DNA of 64,000 nt from Lysobacter alkalisoli (GCF_006547045.1 NZ_CP041242.1:2056001-2120000); one strand, 5' to 3'. Positions 26,060 to 35,560 are shown, counted from the stretch's first letter. Notes: a model not told the origin generated them from the letters alone. Numbers and translations are program-made.

Positions 26060-27628
26060 CTACGCCGGTTCGACCACTACCGGAATCTTGCCGATCTTCG
26101 CTTGCCACTCGCGCGGACCGGTCCGGTGCACCGACTCGCCGGTCGAATCGACCGCCACGGTCACCGGCATGTCCTTGACCTCGAACTCGTAGATCGCCTC
26201 CATGCCCAGGTCTTCGAAAGCCAGCACCTTCGACGCCTTGATCGCCTTGGACACCAGGTAGGCCGAGCCGCCGACCGCCATCAGGTAGACCGCCCTGTTG
26301 TCGCGGATCGCCTCGATAGCCGTCGGGCCGCGCTCGGCCTTGCCGACCATGCCCAGCAGGCCGGTCTGCTCCAGCATCTGGCGGGTGAACTTGTCCATGC
26401 GGGTGGCGGTGGTCGGGCCGGCCGGGCCGACGACCTCCTCGCGCACCGGATCGACCGGGCCGACGTAGTAGATGAAGCGGTTGGTGAAGTCGACCGGCAG
26501 CGTCTCGCCCTTGTCGAGCATGTCGACCATGCGCTTGTGCGCGGCGTCGCGGCCGGTCAGCAGCTTGCCGTTGAGCAGGATCACCTCGCCCGGCTTGAAG
26601 CTGGCGACTTCTTCCCTGGTGATCGTGTCGAGGTCGACCCGGCGCGCGTTCTGCGGGTTGTAGGTCAGCTTCGGCCAGTCCTCCAGCGACGGCGGGTCGA
26701 GTGCGACCGGACCACTGCCGTCGAGGGTGAAGTGCGCATGGCGGGTCGCGGCGCAGTTCGGAATCATCGCCACCGGCAGGTTGGCGGCGTGGGTCGGGTA
26801 GTCCTTGACCTTGATGTCGAGCACGGTGGTCAGGCCACCCAGGCCCTGCGCGCCGATGCCGAGCGCGTTGACCTTCTCGTACAACTCCAGGCGCAGCTCC
26901 TCGGCGCGGTTGGACGGGCCGCGCGCGATCAGGTCCTGGATGTCGATCGGCTCCATCAACGACTCCTTGGCCAGCAGCATCGCCTTCTCGGCGGTGCCGC
27001 CGATGCCGATGCCGAGCATGCCCGGCGGGCACCAACCTGCGCCCATGGTCGGCACCGTCTTCAGCACCCAGTCGACGATCGAGTCGGACGGGTTGAGCAT
27101 CGCGAACTTCGACTTCGCCTCCGAGCCGCCGCCCTTGGCGGCGACGATCACATCGACGGTGTTGCCCGGCACGACCTTGACGTTGACCACCGCCGGGGTG
27201 TTGTCCTTGGTGTTCCGGCGCTTGCCGGCCGGATCGGCCAGCACGCTGGCGCGCAGCTTGTTGTCCGGATGGTTGTAGGCGCGGCGCACGCCCTCGTTGA
27301 CCATGTCCTCCACGCCCATCGTCGCGTCGTCCCAGCGCACGTCCATGCCGATCTCGAGGAACACTGTGACGATGCCGGTGTCCTGGCAGATCGGGCGATG
27401 GCCCTCGGCGCACATGCGCGAGTTGATCAGGATCTGCGCCATCGCGTCCTTGGCCGCCAGCGACTCCTCGCGCTCGTAAGCGGCGGCGAGGTTCTTGATG
27501 TAGTCGACCGGGTGGTAGTAGCTGATGTACTGCAGCGCGTCGGCGACGGACTGGATCAGGTCGTCCTGGCGAATCGACACGGGCTGGCGTACGGCGAATG
27601 CGTCGGGGGCGGTCGGGATTGCGGACAC
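26060..27628 (-). CDS. Fumarate hydratase, class I (Fe-S dependent)
   Basis: Interconverts fumarate and malate in the citric acid cycle using an oxygen-sensitive [4Fe-4S] cluster. The single-chain protein carries CQDTG in the N-terminal half, GAGWCPPGMLGIGIGGTAEKA, and the C-terminal swivel domain with GPVDPVREEVVGPAGPTTATRMD and AYLVSKAIKASKV. I use a GTG at 27628 (522 residues) because a -10-like GCTAGAAT on the minus strand at 27667-27660 lies between it and a GTG further upstream. The N-terminus is still uncertain. Confidence 0.92.
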   Translation of the reverse strand: MSAIPTAPDAFAVRQPVSIRQDDLIQSVADALQYISYYHPVDYIKNLAAAYEREESLAAKDAMAQILINSRMCAEGHRPICQDTGIVTVFLEIGMDVRWDDATMGVEDMVNEGVRRAYNHPDNKLRASVLADPAGKRRNTKDNTPAVVNVKVVPGNTVDVIVAAKGGGSEAKSKFAMLNPSDSIVDWVLKTVPTMGAGWCPPGMLGIGIGGTAEKAMLLAKESLMEPIDIQDLIARGPSNRAEELRLELYEKVNALGIGAQGLGGLTTVLDIKVKDYPTHAANLPVAMIPNCAATRHAHFTLDGSGPVALDPPSLEDWPKLTYNPQNARRVDLDTITREEVASFKPGEVILLNGKLLTGRDAAHKRMVDMLDKGETLPVDFTNRFIYYVGPVDPVREEVVGPAGPTTATRMDKFTRQMLEQTGLLGMVGKAERGPTAIEAIRDNRAVYLMAVGGSAYLVSKAIKASKVLAFEDLGMEAIYEFEVKDMPVTVAVDSTGESVHRTGPREWQAKIGKIPVVVEPA

Positions 27629-27659
27629 GGCGGGCAATGGCTGGCAGTGGAAACTGCAT

Positions 27660-27667
27660 ATTCTAGC
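27660..27667 (-). promoter_or_regulatory. Candidate -10 element for fumarase
   Basis: On the minus strand the sequence reads GCTAGAAT, giving a TAGAAT -10 hexamer. It lies about 31 bp before the chosen GTG start. No clear -35 is visible. It is weak evidence but helps decide the start. Confidence 0.35.
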
Positions 27668-27833
27668 CACCGCGGGCCGTCATTGCCCCGCCGTGGGTGC
27701 GACGAAGCGTGCGATTCCCGCGACGAAACGAAATGCCGCGGCGGCGGGCCCGCGCTAGCATGGGGTCCCTGCGTCCCGCCCGAATGCCCATGGCCATCGC
27801 CATCCCCGCCCGCTGGGGCTCTCGCACAGACAG

Positions 27834-28880
27834 TTGTTCTGGGTCCTGCACCTGGGCGGCTGGCTGGCCTATATGGGCCTGGGCTACCTGACGGCGCTTG
27901 CCTACGGCAAGCCCGGCGGCTACGCGATGATCCACCTGGCCACAGGAGTGACCGGCGCGGCCGCCACACTGGGGCTGCGCTACCTGCTGCGTGCCTGCCG
28001 GGGTCGTCCACCCGTACTGCAACTGGCGATCATGGTGCTGCCCATCCTCGCCAGCTCGGCGCTGATGGAGCGGGCCGGCCGCCACATCAAGCTCGAGTTC
28101 TGCCCGGGCTGCACGCCGGAGAACACGCTGATGGTGTTCTCCTATGCGTTGAGCAACATCTATGTCGTCCTGGCCTGGGTCGGGCTGTACCTGGGGATCA
28201 CCTACTACCGTCAGTCCCAGGACGAGACCCGGCGCGCCCTCGCCGCCCGCGCCATGGCGCACCAGGCCCAGCTGAAGATGCTGCGCTACCAGCTCAACCC
28301 GCACTTCCTGTTCAACACCCTCAACGCGATCTCCACGCTGGTGCTGGACCGCGACAACGCCACCGCCAACCGGATGGTGCAGAGCCTGTCGTCGTTCCTG
28401 CGTCACTCGCTGGACAGCGATCCGATGCAGCGCGTGACCCTGCGCCAGGAAATGGACGCACTGGACCTGTACCTGGACATCGAGAAGGTCCGCTTCGCCG
28501 AGCGGCTGCGGGTCGAGATCGTGGTCGACGAGGAGTGCTGGCGCGCGCTCATGCCCAGCCTGCTGCTGCAGCCTCTGGTGGAGAACGCAATCAAGTACGC
28601 GGTCGCGAAACAGGTCGAAGGCGGCCTGCTGCGGATCGAGGCGCATCGCGAAGGCGACCGGCTCTCGCTGCGGGTGGTCGACGATGGTCCGGGCTGCCTG
28701 GCGCTCGAGGGCGAGACCCTGCCGGCGGGCACCGGCGTCGGCCTGCGCAACACGCGCGAGCGGCTCAAGGTGCTGTACGGCGACGCCGGCAACCTGTGCG
28801 TGCGCAACCTGGCGGGCGGGCTCGAGGTCCGCCTGCACCTGCCATTCGAGACATCGACCTCGGCCAGGAACGACGGGTGA
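27834..28880 (+). CDS. LytS-type sensor histidine kinase, start probably frameshifted
   Basis: Membrane sensor kinase of the HisKA_7TM-less LytS/AlgZ group, paired with the LytTR regulator just downstream. Four hydrophobic helices precede the kinase core, which has LNPHFLFNTLNAIS with the phospho-acceptor H157, the N-box VENAIKYAV, DDGPG and GTGVGLRNTRERL. The loop between helices contains FCPGC, a CXXC pair that might sense redox or metal. The open frame has no ATG or GTG start, only TTG at 27834 (or CTG at 27813). One extra G in the G4 run at 27815-27818 would join it to an ATG at 27784 with a natural N-terminus. See the finding on homopolymers. Confidence 0.88.
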   Translation: MFWVLHLGGWLAYMGLGYLTALAYGKPGGYAMIHLATGVTGAAATLGLRYLLRACRGRPPVLQLAIMVLPILASSALMERAGRHIKLEFCPGCTPENTLMVFSYALSNIYVVLAWVGLYLGITYYRQSQDETRRALAARAMAHQAQLKMLRYQLNPHFLFNTLNAISTLVLDRDNATANRMVQSLSSFLRHSLDSDPMQRVTLRQEMDALDLYLDIEKVRFAERLRVEIVVDEECWRALMPSLLLQPLVENAIKYAVAKQVEGGLLRIEAHREGDRLSLRVVDDGPGCLALEGETLPAGTGVGLRNTRERLKVLYGDAGNLCVRNLAGGLEVRLHLPFETSTSARNDG

Positions 28881-28881
28881 C

Positions 28882-29769
28882 ATGACAATGGACGACTCGA
28901 TTGCGAACGACAGCCGAAGCCCGGCACGGAAATCCCCCGGGCGTACGCCCGATGCTCCGATGCGAGCCCCGATCCGGACGCTGATCGTCGACGACGAACC
29001 GCTGGCCCGCCGTGGGCTCGAGCTCCGCCTGGCCGCCCATGACGATGTCGAGATCGTCGGGCAGTGCGGCGACGGAGCCACCGCGATCGCGAAGGTCCAC
29101 AAGCTGCAACCCGAACTCATATTCCTGGACGTGCAGATGCCCGGCACTGACGGGTTCTCGACGCTTCGCCACATTCCCGCCGCGGAAATGCCGCTGGTGA
29201 TCTTCGTCACCGCCTACGACCACTATGCGATCCAGGCATTCGAGGCCTCGGCCGTCGACTACCTGCTCAAGCCGGTCGACGACGAACGCCTGCGACAGTC
29301 CCTGGAACGGGTCCGCCAAGTGCGCGAGCAGCGCACCGCCAGCGCCAACTGCTCCCAGCTGCTGGAGTTGCTGGGCGGGCTCAGCGGCCGCGCACCACTG
29401 GAACTGGACGAGGCCCTGCAACCCGATGCGCTCGAACAGCTGCAGCGCGACGACAGGCTCTCGGTCCGGGATGGACAGCGCACACTGCGTGTCCCGCTCC
29501 ACAACATCCGCTGGATCGACGCCGCCGGCGACTACATGTGCATCCACACCGACGACGACACCCTGGTGCTGCGCGCGACCATGCGCGAACTGGAGCGGCA
29601 GCTCGACCCGCAACGCTTCCCGCGCATCCATCGCTCGACGATCGTCAATGCACGGCGCGTCGCCGAAACCCGCCCACACACCAACGGCGAAAGCTTCCTG
29701 CGTCTGGACTGCGGTCAGGAGCTGAAGCTGTCGCGAAGCTATCGCGACCGGCTGTCCCTTTTGCAATGA
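28882..29769 (+). CDS. LytTR family response regulator
   Basis: The 295-residue protein has a receiver domain (acidic pocket D37-D38, phosphorylated Asp in FLDVQMPG at D83, conserved K in LLKPVDDERL) and a C-terminal LytTR DNA-binding domain (VPLHNIRWIDAAGDYMCIHT, FPRIHRSTIVNARRV, LKLSRSYRDRL). The ATG at 28882 lies one base after the kinase stop. LytTR regulators often act on adjacent genes, so the RND pump that follows is a plausible target. Confidence 0.93.
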   Translation: MTMDDSIANDSRSPARKSPGRTPDAPMRAPIRTLIVDDEPLARRGLELRLAAHDDVEIVGQCGDGATAIAKVHKLQPELIFLDVQMPGTDGFSTLRHIPAAEMPLVIFVTAYDHYAIQAFEASAVDYLLKPVDDERLRQSLERVRQVREQRTASANCSQLLELLGGLSGRAPLELDEALQPDALEQLQRDDRLSVRDGQRTLRVPLHNIRWIDAAGDYMCIHTDDDTLVLRATMRELERQLDPQRFPRIHRSTIVNARRVAETRPHTNGESFLRLDCGQELKLSRSYRDRLSLLQ

Positions 29770-29918
29770 GCGCCCACCACAATGAGCCGCGTCCGCCACG
29801 CGGTCCGCACAACGCTTCGTCGCAGCCTGCACACCTTTCACCGCAAGCCATGACCATCGGACCATAGGGACCGGTTCCGACTCGCGCATCGTGTTCGCGA
29901 CCCCACGCGGACACACCG

Positions 29919-32900
29919 ATGAAACTCACCGAAGTCTCGCTGCGCAATCCCGCCGCCGTGGCCGCGGCGGTCTGCATGGTCTGCGTGTTCGGCCTGATCA
30001 GCCTGTTCGACCTGCCGCTGCAGCTGTTCCCGGACATCGAGCGGCCGCAGATGAACATCCAGACGTCGTGGCGCTCGGCGTCGCCGCAAGAAATCGAGTC
30101 GGAGATCATCGAGCCGATCGAAACCGTGATGCGCGGCCTGCCGGGGCTCGAGGAAATCTCCTCGAACATCAGCTCCGGGGGAAGCTGGATCAATATGACC
30201 TTCGCCGTTGGCAGCGATATGGACGCCACCCTGGTGGAGGTGCTGTCGCGGATGAACCGGCTCCCGCCCCTGCCCCGCGACGCCGATCCGCCGGTCATCC
30301 TCTCCGGCGGCTTCAGCGCCGGCGACACCCTCACCTTCTTGTTCGTGCAGAAATTGCCCGGCACGCCGGGAAGCGTGGACGATCTCCGTCAGCTCATCGA
30401 GGACCGCATCGCGCCGCGGCTTGCGGCGATTGACGGCGTCGCCGGCGTCGACGTCAGAGGTGCCGATGCCGATGAGCTGACCATCGCCGTGGACCCACGG
30501 CGCGCCGCGGCGCTCGGCATCCAGATACCCGAGATCGCGGCGCTGGCGGCACAGGCCACGGACGTTTCCGGCGGCACGGTCGAGGCCGGCCGCCGCGAGT
30601 ACGTGCTGCGATTCGCCGGCCGGTATTCCCCCGAGGCGCTGGGAGACCTGATCCTGGCCTGGCGCGACGGCCGCCCGGTGCGCCTGTCCGATGTCGCCGA
30701 AATCACGGTCCAGCCGTCCCGGCGCGGCAGCGTGTCATACCAGAACGGCAATCCCGCGATCGGACTGCGAATCCTGCGCGCGAACGGCGCCAACGTACTC
30801 GCGACGCTGGACGAAGTGACACGAACCATCGACGAGCTGCGCGAGACCGAGTTGCAACCGCAAGGACTCGACATCCGCCAGAGCTTCGATTCCGGGGTGT
30901 TCATCCGGCGTGCGATCAGCCTGCTGTCCGGCAGCCTGGTGGCCGGCCTGGTCCTGGCGGTGGGCTGCCTGTGGTGGTTCCTTCGCGATGCCAGGGCCAC
31001 GGTACTGATCGCCTGCGCCATCCCGATCTCGATCCTGGGCACCTTCATCGTGCTGAAGCTGACCGGCCACAGCCTCAACGTGATCTCGCTGGCCGGACTC
31101 GCATTTGCGGTCGGCATGGTCATGGACGCGGCCGTGGTCGTGGCCGAGAACATCGTCCGCCTCCGCGAGGCCGGGGTGCCGCCACTGCGGGCCGCGCTCG
31201 ACGGCACACGCCAGGTCGGTGGCGCGCTGATGGCGTCCACGCTGACCACGGTGGCGGTGTTCCTGCCGGTGATCTTCATGGAGGACGTGGAAGGCCAGCT
31301 GTTCGCGGACCTGGCGCTGACGATCTCGATCGCCGTGGGCATCTCGCTGCTGGTCGCCCTCACCGTCCTGCCCGCGGCCGCCGGCACCTGGCTGCGTCGC
31401 GGAACCGGTCGCGGCGATGCCGGCCGGTGGGAGCGGTTCAGCCGGCGGGCGCTCGCGGCCACGGTCACCCGCCGGCGCCAGTTCGGCTGGATCGCCGGGC
31501 TGGTGGTGGCCCCGATCGTGCTGACCGCGCTGTTGATGCCGCGCATCGACTACCTGCCGCCGGTGCAGCGCGCCGCCGCGGATGCCGATATCAGTCTGCC
31601 GCCCGGCATGAGCCGGCAACGCGCCGACCGCGAAATCGCACCGCTGCTGCTCGAACGCATGCGGCCCTACATGGATGGCGACCGGCAGCCGAAGCTGAGC
31701 AACTGGTATCTCAACTTCTGGGACGGCGGATCGGCCTCGCTCGGTGCCCGCACCGAGGATCCGGAGCGGGTCGACGAGTTCCTCAGGGTCCTGCGTGAGG
31801 AGATCATCGTCGATCTCCCGGACACCCAGGCCTCGGTCTTCCGCGGACCGCTGTTCGGCGGCTTCGGCGGCTCGGCCCGTGCGATCGCCATCCATCTTCA
31901 GCATCCCGATGCCGACGCACTGCTCGAGGCCGCAGAGATCGGCCGCCAGCGGCTGGAACAGCACTTCCCCGGGGGTCGGGCGCGTACCTGGCCCAACACC
32001 GCCGCCGCCACGCCGGAGCTGAGGCTCAGCCCCGATGACCGCCGCCTGGCCGAAGTGGGCTGGCGCCGCAGCGACCTTGCATCGGCGATCCGCACGCTTG
32101 GCGACGGTCAATGGCTGGGCGAGCAGTTCGACGGCGACCGGCGGCTGCCGATCATCCTGCGCGGGCAGGAGGAGCCGAGCCTTGAATCGCTGCGTTCGGC
32201 GCCGCTGGCAACGCCGTTCGGCGGCACGGTCCAGCTGGGCGAGCTGGCCCGGATCGACACCGTGCTGGCCCCTGCCCAGCTGCGCCGCATCGATGGCCGC
32301 CGCACGGTCAGCCTGACCGTCGACCCGCCTGACGAAATGTCGCTGCAGGAAGCGCTCGAGCGGGTCGACCGGGACATCGTGCCGGCGTTGCGCGCCGCAA
32401 TGCCCACCGATGCGGGTGTGCGGGTGGCCGGCAGCGCGGACCGACTTGGCGAGGTGGTCCGCACGATGAGCGGCAATTTCGCGATGGCCCTGCTCGTGCT
32501 CTTCATGCTGATGGCCGCCATGTTCCGTTCGTTGCGGGACAGCGGCTACGTCATGGCGACGCTGCCGATGGCCGTGCTGGGCGGCGTACTCGGCCTGCAG
32601 GTTCTCAACCTGGTGTCGGGGCAGAACCTGGACCTGCTGTCGATGATCGGCTTCATCATGCTGCTGGGCATCGTCATCAACAACGCCATCCTGCTCGTCG
32701 CCCGGACCCGCGAGGCGCAGGCCGAAGGACTGGGGTTGGACGACGCACTGCAGCAGGCGTTGAGCCAACGCCTGCGTCCGATCCTGATCGCCGCGCTGAC
32801 CGGGGTGATGGGCGCGCTGCCGATGGCCATCAACCCCGGCCCGGGCGCGGCGATCTACCGCGGCATGGCCGTGGTGACGGTGGGCGGCATCGCCCTGAGC

Positions 32901-33017
32901 CTGCTGTTCACGGTGCTGCTGATCCCCGCCCTGCTACGCCTGCTCGAATCCCGCCGCCTGCCCCTGACCGAGACGCCGTTGGCAGCGGCCGACGCCTCCC
33001 TGGCCTCCCCCCAATGA
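29919..33017 (+). CDS. RND efflux pump inner-membrane subunit
   Basis: A 1032-residue AcrB/MdtB-like proton-driven exporter: 12 helices in two repeats and two large periplasmic loops. Helix 4 reads GLAFAVGMVMDAAVVVAEN, keeping only one Asp where AcrB has two adjacent ones. Helix 10 reads MLLGIVINNAILLVARTRE, with Asn in place of the AcrB lysine. These changes resemble those in metal-type (CzcA) and other RND families, so the substrate class is open. The adaptor gene follows 25 bp later, the reverse of the common adaptor-first order, and no outer-membrane factor gene is nearby. Confidence 0.92.
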   Translation: MKLTEVSLRNPAAVAAAVCMVCVFGLISLFDLPLQLFPDIERPQMNIQTSWRSASPQEIESEIIEPIETVMRGLPGLEEISSNISSGGSWINMTFAVGSDMDATLVEVLSRMNRLPPLPRDADPPVILSGGFSAGDTLTFLFVQKLPGTPGSVDDLRQLIEDRIAPRLAAIDGVAGVDVRGADADELTIAVDPRRAAALGIQIPEIAALAAQATDVSGGTVEAGRREYVLRFAGRYSPEALGDLILAWRDGRPVRLSDVAEITVQPSRRGSVSYQNGNPAIGLRILRANGANVLATLDEVTRTIDELRETELQPQGLDIRQSFDSGVFIRRAISLLSGSLVAGLVLAVGCLWWFLRDARATVLIACAIPISILGTFIVLKLTGHSLNVISLAGLAFAVGMVMDAAVVVAENIVRLREAGVPPLRAALDGTRQVGGALMASTLTTVAVFLPVIFMEDVEGQLFADLALTISIAVGISLLVALTVLPAAAGTWLRRGTGRGDAGRWERFSRRALAATVTRRRQFGWIAGLVVAPIVLTALLMPRIDYLPPVQRAAADADISLPPGMSRQRADREIAPLLLERMRPYMDGDRQPKLSNWYLNFWDGGSASLGARTEDPERVDEFLRVLREEIIVDLPDTQASVFRGPLFGGFGGSARAIAIHLQHPDADALLEAAEIGRQRLEQHFPGGRARTWPNTAAATPELRLSPDDRRLAEVGWRRSDLASAIRTLGDGQWLGEQFDGDRRLPIILRGQEEPSLESLRSAPLATPFGGTVQLGELARIDTVLAPAQLRRIDGRRTVSLTVDPPDEMSLQEALERVDRDIVPALRAAMPTDAGVRVAGSADRLGEVVRTMSGNFAMALLVLFMLMAAMFRSLRDSGYVMATLPMAVLGGVLGLQVLNLVSGQNLDLLSMIGFIMLLGIVINNAILLVARTREAQAEGLGLDDALQQALSQRLRPILIAALTGVMGALPMAINPGPGAAIYRGMAVVTVGGIALSLLFTVLLIPALLRLLESRRLPLTETPLAAADASLASPQ

Positions 33018-33042
33018 CCACGTCCGAGTGGAGCACTCCCGC

Positions 33043-34212
33043 ATGAAGCCTCCCCACATGAAGCATCCCCGAGTGAAGCACGCCATGCCCCGATTGACGA
33101 AAGTCCTGATCGCCGCCGCCGTTCTCGCCTCGGCGCTGACGCTCTACGCATTCCGGGGCACCGACACGCCCGCCGACGCCTCCGCAGCGACTGCACCGAA
33201 CCGGGACACCGCTGCTTCCTCGCCGGCCGTGGTGCAGGTCGCTCCTGCGGTCGATACCGAGTTCGCCCCACTCCACCATGCCACCGGCAGCGTCATCAGC
33301 CGGCGCGATGCGCAGGTGGCCAGCGAGCAGGACGGTCGCGTGGTCCGGGTCGCCGACGTCGGACAGCATGTCGCGACCGGCGAGCCGCTCGCCGTCCTGG
33401 ACGACACGACACTGGGACTCAGGGAGCAGGAGTTCCGGGCCGAGCTGGCCCGCATCGACACCCTGCTCGAGCAGGCCCGGCGTCAGGAACGGCGTTATGC
33501 GCAGCTCGCCGATGCACAGAACATCGCCCGCGCACAATACGAACAGATGCGTGCCGATCGCGACGTGCTGGTCCAGGAGCGTGCCCGTGCCGCCGCGCTG
33601 TTGGCGCAGACCCGGCACCAGCGCACGCAGATGATCGTCCGCGCACCCTTTGGCGGAGTGGTGGTGGAGCAGCGTGCGCAGGTCGGTGAATTCCTGGCAC
33701 GCGGCGCTCCCGTCGCGCGGCTCGTCGATACGGAGGGACTGGAGATCCGGGCGCGCGCACCGGTGACGATGGCGGCACGGCTGTTCGTCGGCAGCCCGGT
33801 CCGGATCAGTGCCGAAGGGCTGCCCTCGCGCAGCCATGAGATCACCGCGATCGTACCGGTCGGTGACGAGCTCTCCCGTCAGATCGAGATCCGCATCGCG
33901 CTCGACGATATGCCGCTCGCGGTCGGCAGTGCGGTCGAACTTGCCATCCCCAGTGCATCGCCCCGGAAGGTACTGGCGGTGCCCCGCGATGCGTTGCTGC
34001 TGCGGCGCGAAGGCAACTACGTGCTGCGCGTCGACTCGGACCAGCGGGCCCGGCGGATCCCGGTGGAGCTGGGCGAGGAGATCGACGGTCTGGTGGAGGT
34101 CGATGGCCCGCTGGGGTCGGGTGACCTGCTGGTGGTCATGGGTGGCGAACGCCTCGAGCCCGGCCAGCCCGTGCGGGTCGAACCTGAAATGGCGGTGGCG
34201 ACATCACGTTGA
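33043..34212 (+). CDS. RND pump periplasmic adaptor (membrane fusion protein)
   Basis: Periplasmic adaptor linking the RND pump to an outer-membrane channel. It has an N-terminal membrane anchor (VLIAAAVLASALTLYAF), a lipoyl half-motif ISRRDAQVASEQDGRVVRV near residue 90, an alpha-hairpin (LARIDTLLEQARRQERRYAQL onwards), the return lipoyl half MIVRAPFGGVVVEQRAQVGEF, and beta-barrel and proximal domains. I chose the ATG at 33043, nine bases after GGAG; a GTG five codons earlier and later ATGs are alternatives. The five-prime end is a run of ATG/GTG-Lys repeats (MKPP..MKHP..VKHA). Confidence 0.9.
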   Translation: MKPPHMKHPRVKHAMPRLTKVLIAAAVLASALTLYAFRGTDTPADASAATAPNRDTAASSPAVVQVAPAVDTEFAPLHHATGSVISRRDAQVASEQDGRVVRVADVGQHVATGEPLAVLDDTTLGLREQEFRAELARIDTLLEQARRQERRYAQLADAQNIARAQYEQMRADRDVLVQERARAAALLAQTRHQRTQMIVRAPFGGVVVEQRAQVGEFLARGAPVARLVDTEGLEIRARAPVTMAARLFVGSPVRISAEGLPSRSHEITAIVPVGDELSRQIEIRIALDDMPLAVGSAVELAIPSASPRKVLAVPRDALLLRREGNYVLRVDSDQRARRIPVELGEEIDGLVEVDGPLGSGDLLVVMGGERLEPGQPVRVEPEMAVATSR

Positions 34213-34267
34213 TCAGATATCACCTCAACACTTCATCCCAACACATTATTTCAACAGGGAAAAGTTC

Positions 34268-34735
34268 ATGAATTCGATCAGATCGCTCATGTTCGCGTAC
34301 GTGCTGGCCACGCTGGCACTGATCACAGGCCCGGTCACGGCCCGGGCGGCCGACCTGACACCCGGACAGATGGAACACCTCGTGCGTGCGGTGACCGCAG
34401 CACAGAACCGCTCCACCGCGCCCGGCGTTACCGTCGCGGATGTCGATCGCCTGTTCGCCCTGTACGCCCCCGGCTTCATCTACGAGCATCCGGGAATGGA
34501 TGATGTCTACACACGCGAACAGCTGTATGGGAACCATGTGCGGGCCGTGCGCGACGGCCGCTTCGAACGCGATGCCAGCGGTCCGGACAACGCGGATGGC
34601 TACCAGATCGAGGCGCTGATGTATGGCACCAATGCAGTCGCCGTGCAGCGCCGTCGACGCGACGTGTCCAGAATGGCGGTGTTCGAGTTCGAGGACGGCA
34701 AGGTGTCGCGGATCAGGGAGTACTGGAACTACTGA
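34268..34735 (+). CDS. Secreted NTF2/SnoaL-like protein
   Basis: A 155-residue protein with a signal peptide cleaved near TARAA (about residue 28). It then has the NTF2-like pattern: an N-terminal helix with VTAAQNRSTAPG, FALYAPGFIYEHPGMDDVYTREQLYGNH, and a C-terminal sheet FEDGKVSRIREYWNY. Such cone-shaped proteins bind small molecules or act as enzymes, and the substrate here is unknown. It follows the RND adaptor by 55 bp, with an AGGGAAAAG-type ribosome site, so it may belong to the efflux operon. Confidence 0.75.
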   Translation: MNSIRSLMFAYVLATLALITGPVTARAADLTPGQMEHLVRAVTAAQNRSTAPGVTVADVDRLFALYAPGFIYEHPGMDDVYTREQLYGNHVRAVRDGRFERDASGPDNADGYQIEALMYGTNAVAVQRRRRDVSRMAVFEFEDGKVSRIREYWNY

Positions 34736-34851
34736 CCGGCCGCGGTTCACGGCGAGTTGCTGTGGGCATCCATTGAGAACGGTACACCGGGCGAACAGGC
34801 GCCCGCGGGTTTCCATCGCGTTCCGGGCCGCAAGCGCCCAGAATCGTCGCC

Positions 34852-35490
34852 ATGGATACCTTCGTGCTCACCCTCGACCTGATCGGCACCTTCGTCTTCG
34901 CGCTCAGCGGCGCGATGATGGGCGTGCGCCGCCAACTGGACCTGTTCGGCGTGCTGGTGCTGGCCTTCGCCACCGCCAGTGCCGGCGGCATCCTGCGCGA
35001 CCTGCTGATCGGGGCGGTACCGCCTGCGGCGCTCAGCGACTGGCGCTACCCGGCGATCTGGATCAGCGCCGGACTGATCGCGTTCGCCTGGAGCCCGCGG
35101 ATCGAGCGCCTGCGGCATCCGGTACGGGTATTCGACGCGCTCGGGCTGGCGGTGTTCGCCGTGGCCGGTACCGACAAGGCGCTCGAAGCCGGCATCGGCC
35201 CGTTGATGGCGCCCTGCCTCGGCATGCTGTCCGGCATCGGTGGAGGCATGCTCCGCGACGTGCTGCTGGCGCAGGTACCGCTGGTGCTGCGCGCGGAGCT
35301 GTATGCCGTGGCCGCGCTGGCCGGCGCCGGCGTGGTCGCGATCGGCGACGTGCTCGGCCTGCCCGGCCAGGCGACCGCGGTGGCCGGCGCCCTGCTCTGC
35401 TTCGGCCTGCGCATCGCCGCGCTGCGGTATGGCTGGCATCTGCCGATCGCCCTGCAGGCGCCGCGCAGCCCGGACGAACCTCCTGCCTGA
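34852..35490 (+). CDS. TRIC/YicG (UPF0126) family membrane channel
   Basis: A 212-residue membrane protein with seven helices in two UPF0126 repeats. Each repeat has the glycine-rich signature: GGILRDLLIG near residue 45 and GGGMLRDVLLAQVPLVLR near 128. Bacterial TRIC homologues form trimeric cation channels, and YicG has been linked to glycine uptake in Escherichia coli; which applies here is unknown. The stop lies inside a 9-bp tandem repeat. Confidence 0.87.
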   Translation: MDTFVLTLDLIGTFVFALSGAMMGVRRQLDLFGVLVLAFATASAGGILRDLLIGAVPPAALSDWRYPAIWISAGLIAFAWSPRIERLRHPVRVFDALGLAVFAVAGTDKALEAGIGPLMAPCLGMLSGIGGGMLRDVLLAQVPLVLRAELYAVAALAGAGVVAIGDVLGLPGQATAVAGALLCFGLRIAALRYGWHLPIALQAPRSPDEPPA

Positions 35491-35525
35491 CCCGCCTGAC
35501 CGACCTGACCGACCTGACTGGCCTG
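35485..35525. repeat. 9-bp tandem repeat, about 4.5 copies
   Basis: Copies start at 35485, 35494, 35503, 35512 and 35521 with consensus (G/A)CCTGACCG. It overlaps the end of the TRIC gene and stops nine bases before the ECF41 promoter motif. Confidence 0.8.
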
Positions 35526-35533
35526 TATCGGGC

Positions 35534-35560
35534 TGTCACGGCCACGCCACCTGTCCCGTC
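35534..35560 (+). promoter_or_regulatory. ECF41-type promoter of the sigma-factor gene
   Basis: TGTCACG, a 16-bp spacer and CGTC, matching the published ECF41 promoter elements (TGTCACA and CGTC). It ends nine bases before the sigma-factor ATG. The same arrangement precedes the AhpD-like gene, indicating positive autoregulation. Confidence 0.78.

Noticed and set aside
26102-28885. 927-residue open frame antisense to fumarase and running over the kinase
   Set aside because: No domain, low-complexity His/Arg/Asp content; opposite and overlapping frames carry clear families.
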